Shown here one piece after another: positions 23,801-36,789 of a stretch of DNA of 64,000 bases (within the stretch, counting starts at the first letter, position 1; every line of letters starts with the position of its first letter). The stretch is taken from positions 118,517,575-118,581,574 of the forward strand of contig NC_079149.1 of assembly GCF_945859685.1 (NCBI RefSeq). Direction: 5' to 3'. The notes under the pieces are model-generated. The model ran no database searches and was not told where the DNA came from. It was given only the letters and a program-made list of their open reading frames with translations. Source of the DNA: Eupeodes corollae. Its lineage: Eukaryota; Arthropoda; Insecta; Diptera; Syrphidae. The position numbers and the translations under genes were made by a program.

Positions 23801-23949
23801 TGAGTATAAAAACTAAAGCGAAGAAAATAATAAAATTTTAGGGCTTGGGATTGTGTGGGGTACATTAACCAAGCCTTTTATGGAATACTCTAAATATAAG
23901 ATAAAAACAAATAAAAGTGGATAGGAAGTTATTTTAATCAGTCAGCTTT
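20861..23949. other. Intron sequence, no gene seen
   Basis: AT-rich. Short CATCGT/CGTCAT-type microsatellite at 22890-22928. No coding frame with splice support, no recognisable element. Confidence 0.5.
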
Positions 23950-24120
23950 CGAATTGAAAATTTTTACATTTTTCGAAGTTCCAAGATCCTGGTCAAATGT
24001 TTAGAAAAATCGAAGTAATTGTCAAAAAATAACAAAAAAACACTACTTAAAGTTGGTAAAAATTGATTTTGAAATATTGCCAAAAATTGTTTTTATCATA
24101 TATTAAAACATTAAGATATT
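23950..24120 (+). repeat. Possible short copy of repeat family U (5' part)
   Basis: cgaattgaaaatttttacat at 23949 and the following ttccaagatcctgg resemble the family start seen near 25355 and 45090. Similarity fades after about 170 bp. Confidence 0.4.
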
Positions 24121-25279
24121 TCCAATCGGCATTTTTGTATACAGCCTAGCACGCTACTGATGCGAAACGAAAATTCCCATACAAAAATGACATGACGATA
24201 TCATAAACGAAAAATTTCGCTATGCTTTTCGTTTTTCAGTACGCTGCTGAACGACAAAATGTGTCATTTTAGAGGATAGCTGTACTTGATTTCTTTATAC
24301 AATTCTCCACTCTTTAATTGCCCGGTATATTAATAGCTTGCGAAGTTTTGACGTTTAATTTTTGTATTGAAAAAAAAAATTGTTTACTCGTGACTTCAGG
24401 TGTTTTGACTTTGATTTATATTTGATTTGAAATTTAAAATAAAATAGATCTAACGTGTTCCAACAATACATTTCTGAATCGGCAGACGACAGCCGAGCAC
24501 TGACGGGAAGTTATTAGTCTATGTGGCATTCAAGCTTCCCTTTCTTAGTTCAGTTTGGGATTTCAACATGTGGGATTTCATATTTTAACACGAATATACC
24601 TGAGTCTGAAAAACTCTTAAAAATAGGCAAAATTTATTTTGAATATCAGGGTTCTATTCGAAATACGTGCAGCGCGCTCACTTTTCATGAAACTCACATT
24701 TGGTTAAATGTATAAGTTTCACATAACAGAGTCTTGAATTAAACTCCAAGATCGTGATTTTTAACTTGCTTGACTATGTTTTGCTAGTCTCCATTGATAA
24801 GCTCAAAACTATTTATCGCTTGGATAACAACATTTGCAACGTTATTGCAGCTATACGACCACAAAAGTTAGGAGAAGTCATTGAAAACTAGGCATCCAGA
24901 TTAGACTATATTTTTAAATTACAATGCTAAAAGAATGAAGTATCCAAAAAGTCTGTATAAATATAGGTCTTGCATTTTAAGATTTAAATTTGAAGTTGCA
25001 AGAAAAGTTTGTTTTTAAAAATTGAATTTTTTCCTAAATCGTTATCGTTAAAACGATTTTTTTAAAATTCTATTTTCAATTAAATATTTTTTGTATGCAT
25101 TGAAATGAAAAAAAAAAAAACGTCAAACCCGAATCGGCTTAAATCCTTAATTTTCAAATTTGAAGTCAATCGACTTAATGCTTTAGGCTATAGAGGCCAA
25201 AACAGACAGACGGATGGGTGCAGGAGAACCAATTTTTTCGGCTTCTATACTATCGTATGTCATGTTTGATTAAAATCTC
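24121..25279. other. Intron sequence, no gene seen
   Basis: AT-rich. aaacagacagacggatggg at 25200 is a phrase often found in dispersed repeats, but I cannot bound an element around it. Confidence 0.4.
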
Positions 25280-26055
25280 GAGTTGTTGTACGAATTCAAA
25301 ACCTGTCATATACATAGTTCTTCTTTATCGCAAGTTAATATCATCTTTTGTCCGATTGGTCAAATTGATAATTTTTACATTTCTTGACGTTTCAAGGTCC
25401 CTAGAGTCGAAATAAAAGATTTTTAGAAAGATGTCTTTGCGTGCGTGTACGTTTTTTTCATCGTCCATAGCTCAAGAACCAGAAGAGATATCGATTTCAA
25501 ATAAATTTTGTTATACAGATAAAAAGGCAGAAAGATGCAGAAAGGGCTCTCAAGAAAATTGCATTAGTGGTTTTTTTACCATAGCAGTTTGAAAAAAAGG
25601 TGAACATTTTGATTACCCTAAAAATCTTACGAACCAAAACGCTAGAGACTTGAATTAAATTTTTATCATTTATTGTAACGTGATATCAAAGAAGTATTTT
25701 TTTGAAAAAAAATCCATTTAACGGTTTTTTTTATAAATCAAAAAAACTGAAAAAAAAATTTGTCACCTCCAAAATCTTACGACTGATTATCGATGATTTT
25801 CTACTGAAATATCTTTTCAAAAATTGTAGATATTGGCTTCAAACTTATTTTATTTCACAGAAAATATTATTTTCGATACTCAGTAATTTTTATGTAAAAA
25901 TCCAACAGTCCGTTTTTTCATAAAAAATAAAATCTACAAAAAATAGTACGCAAATTTGGTAAAAAATGATACGAGTGCATATAGACAAACTTTTAAGCAA
26001 GAAAAATTGACAGGCGGGATGGAAAGTTATCAGTGTGGGTCGCATCCCAGCCTTT
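25280..26055 (+). repeat. Unclassified AT-rich repeat family 'U', copy 2
   Basis: Forward copy. Its 5' part has ttgacgtttcaaggtccct (25384) and catcgtccatagctcaagaa (25459), then gcagaaagatgcagaaaggg (25530). The middle has the cttcaaacttattttatt unit. The 3' end is gacaggcgggatgg, cagtgtgggtcgcatcccag (26010-26050). The ends match copy 3 (reverse) and the 5' part matches 45090-45400. Open frames within it are low-complexity and not shared between copies. Confidence 0.75.
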
Positions 26056-29000
26056 TTTTTTGTTTTCATTCAAAGTTTATGTACCTAAGAAAAACACTCT
26101 TTACACCGAGTTCATTTTTACGTGAATTATATATGATATTTTTAAACTTGACAGCTGCAATAGATATACTGACAGATAAAAAATAGTGCATCAAATTTTT
26201 AATTAAGTACAAATATTAGTAAAAAACAACATTGCATACTCAATTTTACGCCACCTTGAATAAGGAAAGTAACCTTACAACTTTTTTGATAATTAATATC
26301 TTAGATATAAATCTAAAAAATATACAGAACAGAATCTTGTACTTAAGCTTCGGACCGAGAGCGGATAATTAAAGATTTTCTTTCTTTTATTTAAGAAAGT
26401 AAAAGTGTTTTTTTTTTGTTGAAAAGATTACTTAATATTATTCCAGGAAAAAAGTAGGCACACAATTATAATTAACATTGTTCACTTGAAGCAAACAAAT
26501 AACACAACAAAAACACTAATCTTTCGTTTTAAGCCTTGAGCTTTGAAAATCACTTCCATATTCTTAACAAAAGCTTGATAGAAAACAAGACCGAGAATTC
26601 AAAGTGTAATCATAATAATTCTTAATCCTAGTTGATCCTTGAATTCTACCTCCCACATATGTTTACTTTTTAAGTATTTTATCTGTTGTAATCAACTTTT
26701 TCTTTAACTTTCATCTCTAATTAATCAGATAACATGAACTCTAGTATGCTCCAGGATCATGATACCTATGTACTCACCTATTGATAAAAACAAAAGATTC
26801 CAACTCTTGTAAATCTTTTTTCATCTCTCATCATCACCTTTGTGTTGTTGGTGCTTCTTTTTTTATTATTTGCCTATTCAGCGATATTTTCTCACACATT
26901 TTTCTTCCTTAATGAGCATCTCAGGTATTATTCTTGCTGATTTATACTTTGAGCTACATACATACATATGTATCTCTAGCTACAGACAATATTGAAATCT
27001 AATACCTTGCCATCCAACAGGCAACACCTGCCATCATTTATCCCAAGCGCACACCACTTTTTGCCTTGTAAAATGTAGATATAAAAACTTTTCTCCAACT
27101 AACTTTATTTCTTTTTTTTTCTACATGCAACGGTATATACGCTATAAGGTTAGGTATTCCGTTTTCGTAACATCAGCTTCGTATAACAATATTTCATCAA
27201 ACCTACACATAAACATCTATATATAATATTGTAAGCTGTGTGTAGTGCATTCTTTGCCATTAGTGAAGGTTCCGTGATTTACAAAAGTGCACAATGGTGT
27301 TTTTCCTTATCATCAAGGATTAAATACTATGGAATTTCTTCGAGTTTGCTGTTTTCCTTTTGCAAACAAATACAACACAAAAAAATATTAAATACTTACC
27401 AATGAGAAAAGGGAGAGAGAGATAAATAAAATCTTTGTGTAAGATGTAAAAGTGTAAAAAAAACCTTAAGCTAAACATACAACGTCAATACTGGAGTTGG
27501 AATTGAAGCTGGAGAACGATAGATTCACATGAAAATGAAGTTTTTCAACGTCATCCTTAGCACAACAATCCCATAACAAATTCCAAACTTCCTGGGGGAT
27601 GTGTTAACAAATATCACAACTTCTTCAATGTACCTATTCTGTGATTGAAAAAATACGATTCAAATTGGAACTTTTAATTTCAGGGCTGTCAACTTATCAC
27701 GTTGAAGAATATAAAATAAAGTCCGGGAATATGAACCTTTTCCTACAATATTAAATTTTTTTGTTTCTATTTGAGAATTCTCAGGAAATGAAATAAAACT
27801 CAAAACGTACAGAAAATATCAACTGTATCCAAACTAACTGTAGGGATAAAATGTTAGAGATTAAATTTGCTAATGAGCCCCTTTATGAAATTTTCAGGAT
27901 ATGTTTACTAGCAAAATGCATACAAAAAGTTCACACCTATATTTTATTATTTTTGAATACGAGTAAATCTCTAGAGGAGAAACATTTCTGAAAACTTTTA
28001 AACAACTGTTTTTTTATTTTTGTCAAGGAGACACCACTGCTTTTAATACAGAAAAAGAATGAAACATGAGTGAATATAAATCAAGTTTTCAGAGAAAAAC
28101 TCCTCTTCTACCGACACATGAAACAAACTTATAATTAGTTAAGTTTTATGCAAAAGCACCTTGAATGAGTGAAAGATAGAATATAAATTGCAATAAGGTG
28201 TTTTATTATATGCTTGAAAAAACGTCATAACAGACATAAACTGAACGTAAGTACGTATCACAACTTTTACTAAGTAAAGAATAAAGTTTTTATTTTTATT
28301 CAACAGAAAATACACAAGAGATTTAAGATTAATGAAATATATATACGTAAAAGCAAGAGACATAAGTACATATAGAGAGAATTATATCCACTAAATTCAA
28401 GATAAATAAATATACACTTGGGAAAGAATCTTTCAGTATTATTTAAAATGTGGGTGAATTATGAAAAATGTTTTATTTGCCGTGAGATTTATTTTCTTTA
28501 CTCTTTTAAAAAATAATAAAATAAATGTTTAAGCTGTTTATCTTCTAAACACGCAACAAGTGGATTTTAAAATATAAACTTCTATCTGAGGACTGACCTT
28601 GAACTTTCAAATGGGAAAAACAGATTTTCTGAAAAGTGATTTCTCTTAACTCTAGAAAATAATAACAGCATCTTTACCACCTTGAACTTCTTTGAAAGAA
28701 CCTAAAGAGAAATTGCTAATCATATATTTTAAATTTTCAAGAATTTCAGTTCTTTCAAAAGACTTTGAGATATGTATAAGAGTAGAAGAAATCTCAAATA
28801 TATATGAAAAGCAGACAAAGCAGTTGATGAGAATTTACTTCAGCCTTCTTTTTCTCTTTTTACCATTTCTGGGAATAAAAATGTCTGAACTTTTTAATGC
28901 TAAATTCGATGGTTGACAAATATTTCACAGTAAATCAGGAAAATGTCGTGTGTGAAGATGAATTTCACACCATCAATATATAATGTTATACGCATTTTTC

Positions 29001-29357
29001 AGGAATTTTCCACTGGGATTTTGAATGATTAAGTGTTTTGGGAAAAAAGGATTTTCTTAGAAATATGCTGTTTGTTTAAAATAATTTTATGAGAAATTCA
29101 ATTTTCAACTTGAGTCTGATATTTTTTTTTAGTTTTCGGTTCATGTATAAGTTAAGTACCTTGTATTAAATGAGGAAGTATTAATTAAAAATATGTTTGG
29201 TTAATTTACTTTATAAAAAAAAAAAATCTGAAAAAGTACCCATACGCCATAGTGCATTAAATCATACTATTTGTAGTTTATGGTTTTTTATAGAATATTT
29301 CTTATTTTTTATTGAGTTAAAAATAGTAACAAAGAGCCATAATAATTAATTAATTAA
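26056..29357. other. Intron sequence, no gene seen
   Basis: AT-rich, without an element or exon I can support. Several open frames of 70-75 codons are Lys/Phe-rich and look random. Confidence 0.5.
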
Positions 29358-29465
29358 TTCCATCCCTGACAACATTACTCGGACACAGGAATGGTTAAGT
29401 GTTATAAGTCACTAGGACCTAGTTCTTAATGGACTGTTGTGCCACCTTATTTACTTTACTTTACA
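29358..29465 (+). mobile_element. tRNA-derived SINE, 3' fragment (copy 3)
   Basis: Only the body end is present: ttccatccctgacaacatta, aggaatggttaagtgttata, then cactaggacctagttc and gtgccacctta. It matches 20030-20120 with about 80-85% identity by eye. Its tail is (TTTAC)n at about 29449-29465, unlike the T-rich tails of copies 1 and 2. It is preceded by an (AATT)n run. Confidence 0.8.
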
Positions 29466-29639
29466 GAATTATTTGTACGAAAACTACTTTTTATCTGCTT
29501 AAGTGATTCAAAAAATAGTCTTTTAAAATCAAATTAATAATGTCAAGAGCAACTGTCGAGACCACATTTTTTTTTTCAAATTCAAATATTCAATTATTGG
29601 AAGTTATCATTATAAATTTTACAAAAGATTTATTGAATT

Positions 29640-31960
29640 TTTTTAAACATTGGGGTAGCCGTCAGCTTGACTGGTAACTTTAAAATATTTAAGTATACAA
29701 CTGAACAAGTACATATGCATAATGTTATAAAATTAAGAAAAGGAAACAAGATTTGATTTGATCGTATAAATATTTTCATAAAATGATTATAAGCATTCTG
29801 TAGTGGTAGCTAGTTCTGGACATTTTGACAAGGTTCTTCCAATCTAATCCATTTAGAATTTTGAGTATACTAAAGCATATTCCTCTTTGCTGGTTAAAAA
29901 TTGGACACACACTGATGAAATAAAAGCTCTCAAGTGACATAAATTGCAAAATTGTACAAAGCTTTCGTTGTATGGTTTTCCATTTAAATGAAGAAGTTCG
30001 CATCTTGATTTAAAAAATAGGGAAATGTTTTTATAAGAGAGAGAATCTTGGAAGTTGTTCTTGTCAAACAAGTTATAATTTAGCTAGCTATAGAGTAATC
30101 TGCTCCCCGATTGACGGGCATTTTTAATCATCTGATTTCGGTTAGATTCTTAAAGTTTTTGGATGATTTTGTAGAACTTCATATTCATCTAACCATACTA
30201 TTGTTGAGATTGATCCGCACAACTTCTTCACAGGAAGCAGCAATGTTTTTCCATGTCCTAACCTACAAGTCTTTATTCCGAATTTTGCAGAACGGCATAA
30301 CCAAGTTTCCCGTAGACCAACCACTTTAATTAAATAATCAGCCTTAAATTAAAAAGGTTTGGCAGGTCTGTTTCCAAATAAATTTTGGAGCAGTTAAAAG
30401 AATATTGAATAATTTCTTTAAGAAATTTCCTTGAAACTTTTCAATTTCCTCGTTCTCTTGCATACCCCATTTTTGTGCCGCATAACAAAGAGAAAATTTC
30501 ACGACTGCATTGAAAATACTATAATATGTTGAAAGGTTTATGTGATCGTTAGAGAAAATCTTCTACCAATTAATTAATTAAGCTTTTTGAAGTATTTGCT
30601 TTTTCTATAAGGTGCTTGCTATAATCCAGGGTTAGATTTAGTTAAACTCCCAAATACTTGTATTCTTTCGATACTTCTAAGCGACTTGAAATAAGTATCC
30701 TGGTGTTCCTAATTTCACTCCGAGTGGAACGCAAAAAGACAATTACTTTTGTTTTGTCTGTGTTGACCACTAGACCCAACTTGACACAATAGTCCGTAAG
30801 TCGATTTACCATCAATTGCAAGGTTTCTGCTGATTTGGATAACAAGAGAAGGTCATCGGCGTTGAGTAATACATTTGTTACGGTATCGGCAATGCGGACA
30901 CCTCCTGGATTATGCGTAACAATATCATTAATAAAAAGAGCAAATAGAAGAGCACTGAGTAGACATCCCTGCTTTACTCCAGTGAGTGATTCGAAAGGTT
31001 TTGAATATGTTTTGCCATCCATTCCACATCAGTAACTGTGTACAAACAACGAATTATTTGGATGAATTTAGTTGAAACTCCAAGTTGGGAAAGTTTTAAA
31101 AATAAAGCATTTGGATTTACAAGTTCAAATGCAGCTTTAAAATCGACTTTTTTGATTCTCGCTTAAAATGCTTTTACTATTGATGTTAGATTAAATATGT
31201 GGTCAACCGTAGAATAGTTCTTTCTCAAGCACGCTTGAACGTCTGTAAGAATGTTGTTTACGTCCACCCAATTTTCAAGCCTGTTGATGAGAACACCACA
31301 AAATATCTTCGCAATGATATTCATGAAGGATATGCCTCGGTAGTTCTCAACTGCATTTCTTATGGACTGCAAAAAATATAGATTTTTAAAAGAAGACAGC
31401 ACATCAGCATTATCAAAAATCTTATTGCATTTTTAAAATATTGGTAGGGTATCCCATCTTCACTAGGGGCTTTTCCGTCCTTGGCTCTTTGGAGTAGTAT
31501 TTCATTGGGTAATATAACTGTGCCCAATATATCATCACAAACGAGTGGTTGTGAGTAAGAGAAAGTAGTTGTTGGGTTGATTTGAAGAAGATTTTTTAAA
31601 TAATTAGATAGATCAGCTACAGAAACACTTAAGCCGTTTATTTCTTTAGCCATTTTCCAGAACTGTTTTATGTTTTTGATTTGACTGAGTGATTGGGCTT
31701 GCATGGATTCAAGATTGTTTGTGTGAACCGTTTATTTCTTTAGCCATTTTCCAGAACTGTTTTATGTTTTTGATTTGACTGAGTGATTGGGCTTGCATGG
31801 ATTCAAGATTGTTTTTTTTTTTTTTAATGAAGAATATTTTCTTATACTTCTCATTCACTTTTATGTACCATTTTCGAATTTGATCAAAAGAAAATCTGTG
31901 GAAGGCTTTTAAAAGAGCGAATTATTTTTTATGGCAATAAGACATTTTGTAAATATATTT
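29640..31960 (-). mobile_element. LINE B family, copy C (5'-truncated, decayed)
   Basis: Minus-strand relic in the same sense as the RasGEF gene. In reading order: FDQIRKWYIKVNEKYKKI (about 31890-31840), a duplicated IKQFWKMAKEINGL block, QRAKDGKAPSEDGIPYQYFK (about 31495-31430), NYRGISFMNIIAKIFCGVL (about 31345-31285), and QACLRKNYSTVDHIFNLT. After these come GVKQGCLLSALLFALFINDI (about 30985-30925), VLLNADDLLLL (about 30870-30835) with Asn replacing Tyr of the YADD box, VNTDKTKVIVF, and the C-terminal HLNGKPYNESF / CNLCHL zinc-knuckle region (about 29980-29900). The 3' UTR keeps gctgacggct near 29655. Many frameshifts; dead. Confidence 0.85.
31634..31814. repeat. 87-bp tandem duplication inside LINE B copy C
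   Basis: 31634-31720 is repeated at 31728-31814 without visible differences, separated by gtgtgaa. The repeat duplicates the IKQFWKMAKEING coding block, so it arose after the copy was inserted. Confidence 0.9.
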
Positions 31961-34059
31961 GTGGTCAGTCAAATTTTTCACTTTTGCTCGAATAGCTTTA
32001 TTACAAAACACTGAATGAATTTTTTTGAACGTAGTTAATACAAATTTTGAAGCCAATATCTTTACAGTGTATTGAGGTAAAGCCTTTGAGTATACACACT
32101 AATGATATATATATGTAGGTTCTAAGGATGTTTGAACGTCGAGAAATGGTAAACATTTTTAATTTACAAAATTTGAACCCATTACCATAACTTTTAATGG
32201 GTAGTTAAAAATATCTTAACACACAATTTTTCAAAAAAGAAAAAGAAAAATAGAAATTAACATTATTCCAAATTAAAAACAAACTTCTGCGTCGGTAACA
32301 TATAATCTCTAAAACTATTAAACTCACCGTACAAACTATAATTTACAAATTTAGAAAATAAATTATCAACCTCATCAGAACATAAATATTTAATAGAGTT
32401 AAATACATACATAAATATTTTATTTGTTTTATTAAATTTCATCTGACTAGGTACCCCATAACCTCAAAATTTATACTAGCACTTTATTTAACAACTCATA
32501 ATAAGTACACATACGCCATAGTACACATTATCATAGTTTCACCCGATATTTAAGTACTAAAGAAAATTAAAAGAAAACAAATTTGAATAATATCAAATGA
32601 AAAAAAAATTTGTTATTTTTGAAACGTAAAATTTTTAACCAAGATGCAGTGAGACGTTAAAACCACGGTAAAATTAGAAATCGTTAAATGAAATTAGGTG
32701 AGCATTTTAGTTTTCTTAACTTGTTTTCTTATTTAAATACTTTTACACTGAACTTCTGAATATTTAATTAAAATCTAACAATATAACTATTAAATAAATA
32801 ATAAATCGTATCTGTAGTGAACACTTGGTCTATATTGGCATCTAGGGAAAAGGATATCCCTGAAAGGGAAACATAATAAACACTTGAAAGCTTCATTTTG
32901 TAGTTACTTCAAATTAAAAAAAAATATATATAAACTTTGTTTATGTTGCAAGGCATATTAAGATTGGAAAAGTTTTAAATCTAAAAATATTAAAATAATG
33001 ATTGTCCTCTCTTGAAAAGAATTGAAGAATCTCCTGATAAGAGGAGAAACTATCCTTCTACTTTTATTGTTTTTTTTTTAATTTAATTTTACATTAAGAA
33101 TTTTTTAGAAAAAATTATTTCCTCCTTTTATTTATATAAAACAACAAGAATAACAGTATCATGAAAAAACGGCGGAATTATTTCTTAATAATGGTAGGTA
33201 CTTTAATTTAAATACCTAAAAATGTGTTCTTTTTTTGTAGTTATTTTGATTAATCTAGGTACAAAACGCTGTGGGTTTTTTTGGTAATTTTCAACAACAG
33301 AAATAACTTAAAAATCGTATTTCCTTTCAAGTTATAACCAATATATCGATTCAGAATTCTGTATTTTACTAACAGACACATTTCACATAATTCTTAAGTT
33401 TAAAGTATTGTATTGCTCACTCCCCACAACGTCTATGAGCGATGTCCTTAAAAAGGAGATGATTTAAGCAGGCACTTTTAATCATTTAAAAAAGATTAAA
33501 ATTTGCGACAGTTAAATCATCTTTAGCTCCTTTTGATTGGTTATGTCCTTCTTGAGTATCATGATATCATTTCCGCATAAGAGACACAAAAAAAAAATAT
33601 TTTACAGGTCTAAACTCAACTTATTGATGGAATTTATTGAATTGTAAATAAATTATTATTTTATTGATCCCAAGGATACCAACAAAAAATCAAATACCTA
33701 TATCTTAATCAAAATCATGATTCGATTTCCTGTTTCCTACTTTTTTTTGTATTCATGATTTAGATTTTCAAAAAAAATGTCAAATCACAAAACCACCATC
33801 AACAAATTTTAATCTTAAATGTCAGTTTTTGCTTCGTCAATAAAAAAAACGAAGATTTTATGGTTTCGGTTGAGGCAAAATCAAAAATCAAACTCAGACT
33901 CTTACCGAGAACCCAAACCATATCAGGACGCAACAAAGAAGGAAAAATCAAATTAAGGTTACAAATAACATTCTCTATAGCATAGTGTACATGTACATTG
34001 AAGAGTGTATGTATGTAGGAGTATATGGCAATGTATGTGTATGTATATTTTGGACTTAC
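31961..34059. other. Intron sequence, no gene seen
   Basis: AT-rich, no recognisable element or exon. Its left-to-right end abuts the donor of RasGEF exon c. Confidence 0.5.
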
Positions 34060-34526
34060 CTCTGGAGGCAATCCTCACGTCCTGATATAGCCAGCTTAAC
34101 AATATCAGCAAACACGGGTATGACCACCCAATCGTTTGGTTTCGTTGGTTTTTTCTCCGATATCGATGGCGGCGGCGGCGGTGGCAAGGTCGATGTTGTT
34201 GTTACTATCGTTGCTCCTACTGGCAGTGTGGGAGGAGGCGGCAGCGGTGGTGACACCGACAGCGAGGACGAAGGCGGCTTTGTCATCGTTGCCGTCGCCG
34301 TCGTCATCATCGTCGTTGAGGTCGTTGTTGCTCCTGTTACGGTTGTCGTTGACGATGATGTTGCCGCAGCGGTAGATGTGGATGATACAACCACCACAAC
34401 GGTCGTATGATCAGTCTTTTGGTTTTCATTTAAGACGATTGCTTGTTTTGTCCACAAATCCCCATATCCTTCGGCATGTCGTTGCATACAATCCAATTGC
34501 TGGCATGTCGATGATAACTTACTCCA
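34060..34526 (-). CDS. RasGEF-domain protein, exon c (core of CDC25 domain with Thr/Pro-rich insert)
   Basis: A 467-bp exon on the minus strand. Acceptor gatatgtttag before TGG (34526), donor CCAGAG/gtaagt after 34060. It starts in phase 0 and ends in phase 2, matching exons b and d. Residues 1-40 (WSKLSSTCQQLDCMQRHAEG then YGDLWTKQAIVLNENQ) continue the RLKVT|W block of exon b, as in the canonical RLKxTW of RasGEF domains. Residues about 41-120 are low complexity: Thr, Ser, Val and Ala runs with Pro stretches, built from trinucleotide repeats. Residues 121-155 (SISEKKPTKPNDWVVIPVFA, then DIVKLAISGREDCLQ) resume the domain. The frame stays open throughout. The acceptor pyrimidine tract is weak. 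Confidence 0.75.
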
Positions 34527-35759
34527 CTAAACATATCATTGGATGTTGATGACGTCGTATATGTATCCAGGTCGTTGATGATATTCCAATTTCCATTACC
34601 AAGAAAGAAAACAAGAAAATCTACAAATGTAGGTAACAACATACACATAACGAACAAACAAAACGACGAAACACCCACAAACCACAATCCGACCACAAAA
34701 AATAAAAAAAATGGAAAGCAAAAAAGAAAACAAAAGTACAAGTACAAGGACATTACAGTAACAAGGATTGGATATCACCGAAGACGATGATGACGATGGT
34801 GAGTGAGAGTAATGGTGTTGAAAAGAAGCCCTGTCATTTTTTCGTTTTTATTTTTATTTTTGGGGATAGAATTCAATTCTTGTGATAAGCAGAATCGCAG
34901 AATATGCGTATAAGGGTATTGTGCTCTTTCGACAGGATATGGCTTTGCCATTACCTTATGTATACCTTTCTTATACCATATACCTCTTCTATACACAAAC
35001 AACAAGGCAATGTGAATGATGGAGCCTTATACCAATTGTTACATAGATTGGGGATAATAAATCCTTAATGGAAATTGTAAATCAGATTTTATGACATGCT
35101 AAATGCCATGAAATCCATTGAGAAAATTGCGATTGTTGGCGGATGAGGGGGGGATTGTGCTGATCGTTGGGAGGAGTTATTGTTATACATTGAAGTTATA
35201 TTATTTCTTGTCGTTATGGTGATTGGTTTGTTAAGTCTACCATCATCATAATAATAAAGGTATGGATTATTATTTGAAAAATAAGGACGAAATATCAAAA
35301 CTCAGCAAAAAGAAAATCGAACGAAAAAATTAATTCAAGAGGTTTTTTTCATGTTTCGGATTTGGTCATTAAATAATCGTACAATAATAAGGAATTAGAA
35401 AAAAGATAATAAAGTGCTTTTTCATTTGAATTAAATAGGAAATTAAATGGATGAAAAAAAGGTCAAGATAGTACGGAGAATTCCGATGAAATAACCCAAC
35501 TTGTTGTTATTGTTAAATATCCAATTATTTAAAAAACAATATTTATTAATTTCATTTATACACATTTGTAGCTGAGATATTGAACTTTAAATTAAATAGG
35601 ATGCTTCTTTTTGTCACCGATAACCCAGCAAAATAAATATTGCCATAGATTTCTTACAAGAATGTACTAAGATTTTGAAAAAAATGTTTTTTACATAAAT
35701 TCGAAAAAAAACAGAAAAGTATGGTAGTTTATAGTTTTTTCGGAAATGAATACTATAAA
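34527..35759. other. Intron sequence, no gene seen
   Basis: Start of the 14.5-kb intron between RasGEF exons b and c. A-rich and T-rich runs; open frames are low complexity. Confidence 0.5.
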
Positions 35760-36250
35760 GGGTTTTTCGATTGGCATGTGTAGATTTTGGCGCCTGTGAG
35801 TGAAGTCGCTCACTATCGTTTGAAAGAGGAGCCCAATTTTTGGCCGAAAAATCGTCTTTATTGACTTGGCGTATTTTTTGCTAACAAGCAAAATTTCCGT
35901 AAATGGGGCGACACCAACCCACGCAGGTAATAACGCATCCTCACAAAGTTACCGTTGGGTGTGGATTTTGAGCCGGCGGCGGTATTGGTCCGTACTTCGG
36001 CCACCACAGCCATGCGATGTGACCCCGCTAGACTTTTTTCTGTGGGGTTCCTTGAATTCGCAGGCCTATGCAAATAAATCAATCGATGCCCTAAAAGTTA
36101 ACATAACAAAGGTTTCGCTTACATTCAGCGGCTTCTATGCGGAAGAGTCATTGAAAATTTGATCACTCGGATTCTTGTCACCGTAAGAAGCCTAGGCGGG
36201 CATTTGAATGATGTCACATTCTACACTTAATGGAATACATGCGTCTTTCA
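35760..36250 (+). pseudogene. Tc1/mariner transposase relic M2
   Basis: Short broken transposase, 3' part. Blocks: MGRHQPTQVITHPHKVTVGC (about 35903-35960), matching the kVTVWCGL region; AGGGIGPYF (about 35975-36000); then a deletion to CDVTPLDFFLWGSLNSQAYA (about 36015-36075), which contains the third catalytic Asp. It closes with SIDALKVNITKV (about 36082-36115) and, after a frameshift, RSLGGHLNDVTFYT (about 36187-36228). The second catalytic Asp is lost in the deletion. A gattttggcgcctgtgagtg stretch near 35785 may be the 5' end. Related to M1 and M3. Confidence 0.75.
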
Positions 36251-36789
36251 AATAAAAAAAATAATTGTGTTAGTAACTTTAACACAGCTTGTTTTTTTTG
36301 CATCCTTATTGACAAACCCTTTAGTTAAATTTACTCACAAAAACTCTGCGGTTTTTTTTGATGGAATAAACCGTTCATTTGTTTCAAAGGATCAAGTTTA
36401 AAAGAAAAATGAAAATGTCACGTTTTTTTTCCTTTAAGCTGTCAAGAAATAAACACTAATAGGAATGAGTTTGAAGTTATGAAATGGAACAATATTTAAA
36501 GTGAATCCAATATTAAAGTTTTATTAAGTATCTCAGAAAATCGCTAATCGCGAAGATATATTAGGTAAAATTATGACTTCACCAGGAACATTTCTTATTT
36601 TCAAGCCCACGAAGTTAAAATAAAAACAAGTAACAAAAATTAATTTGTCCCCCACGGTATATTATGCTGAAGTGCTTTCAACTCATTTTGAGATTTGTTA
36701 ATTTTTCTAACAGTTTAAGTACATGTGATTAAATTTCACTTTAGACATTATCCAAAAGTTTTTTTTTTCGAAGTTCAAATCAGGACAGA
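36251..36789. other. Intron sequence, no gene seen
   Basis: AT-rich, nothing recognisable. Confidence 0.5.

Noticed and set aside
33985..34410. Long open frames on the plus strand opposite RasGEF exon c (141 and 79 codons)
   Set aside because: They are mirror frames of the trinucleotide-repeat stretch. The minus strand has splice sites, phase continuity and domain similarity; the plus strand has none.
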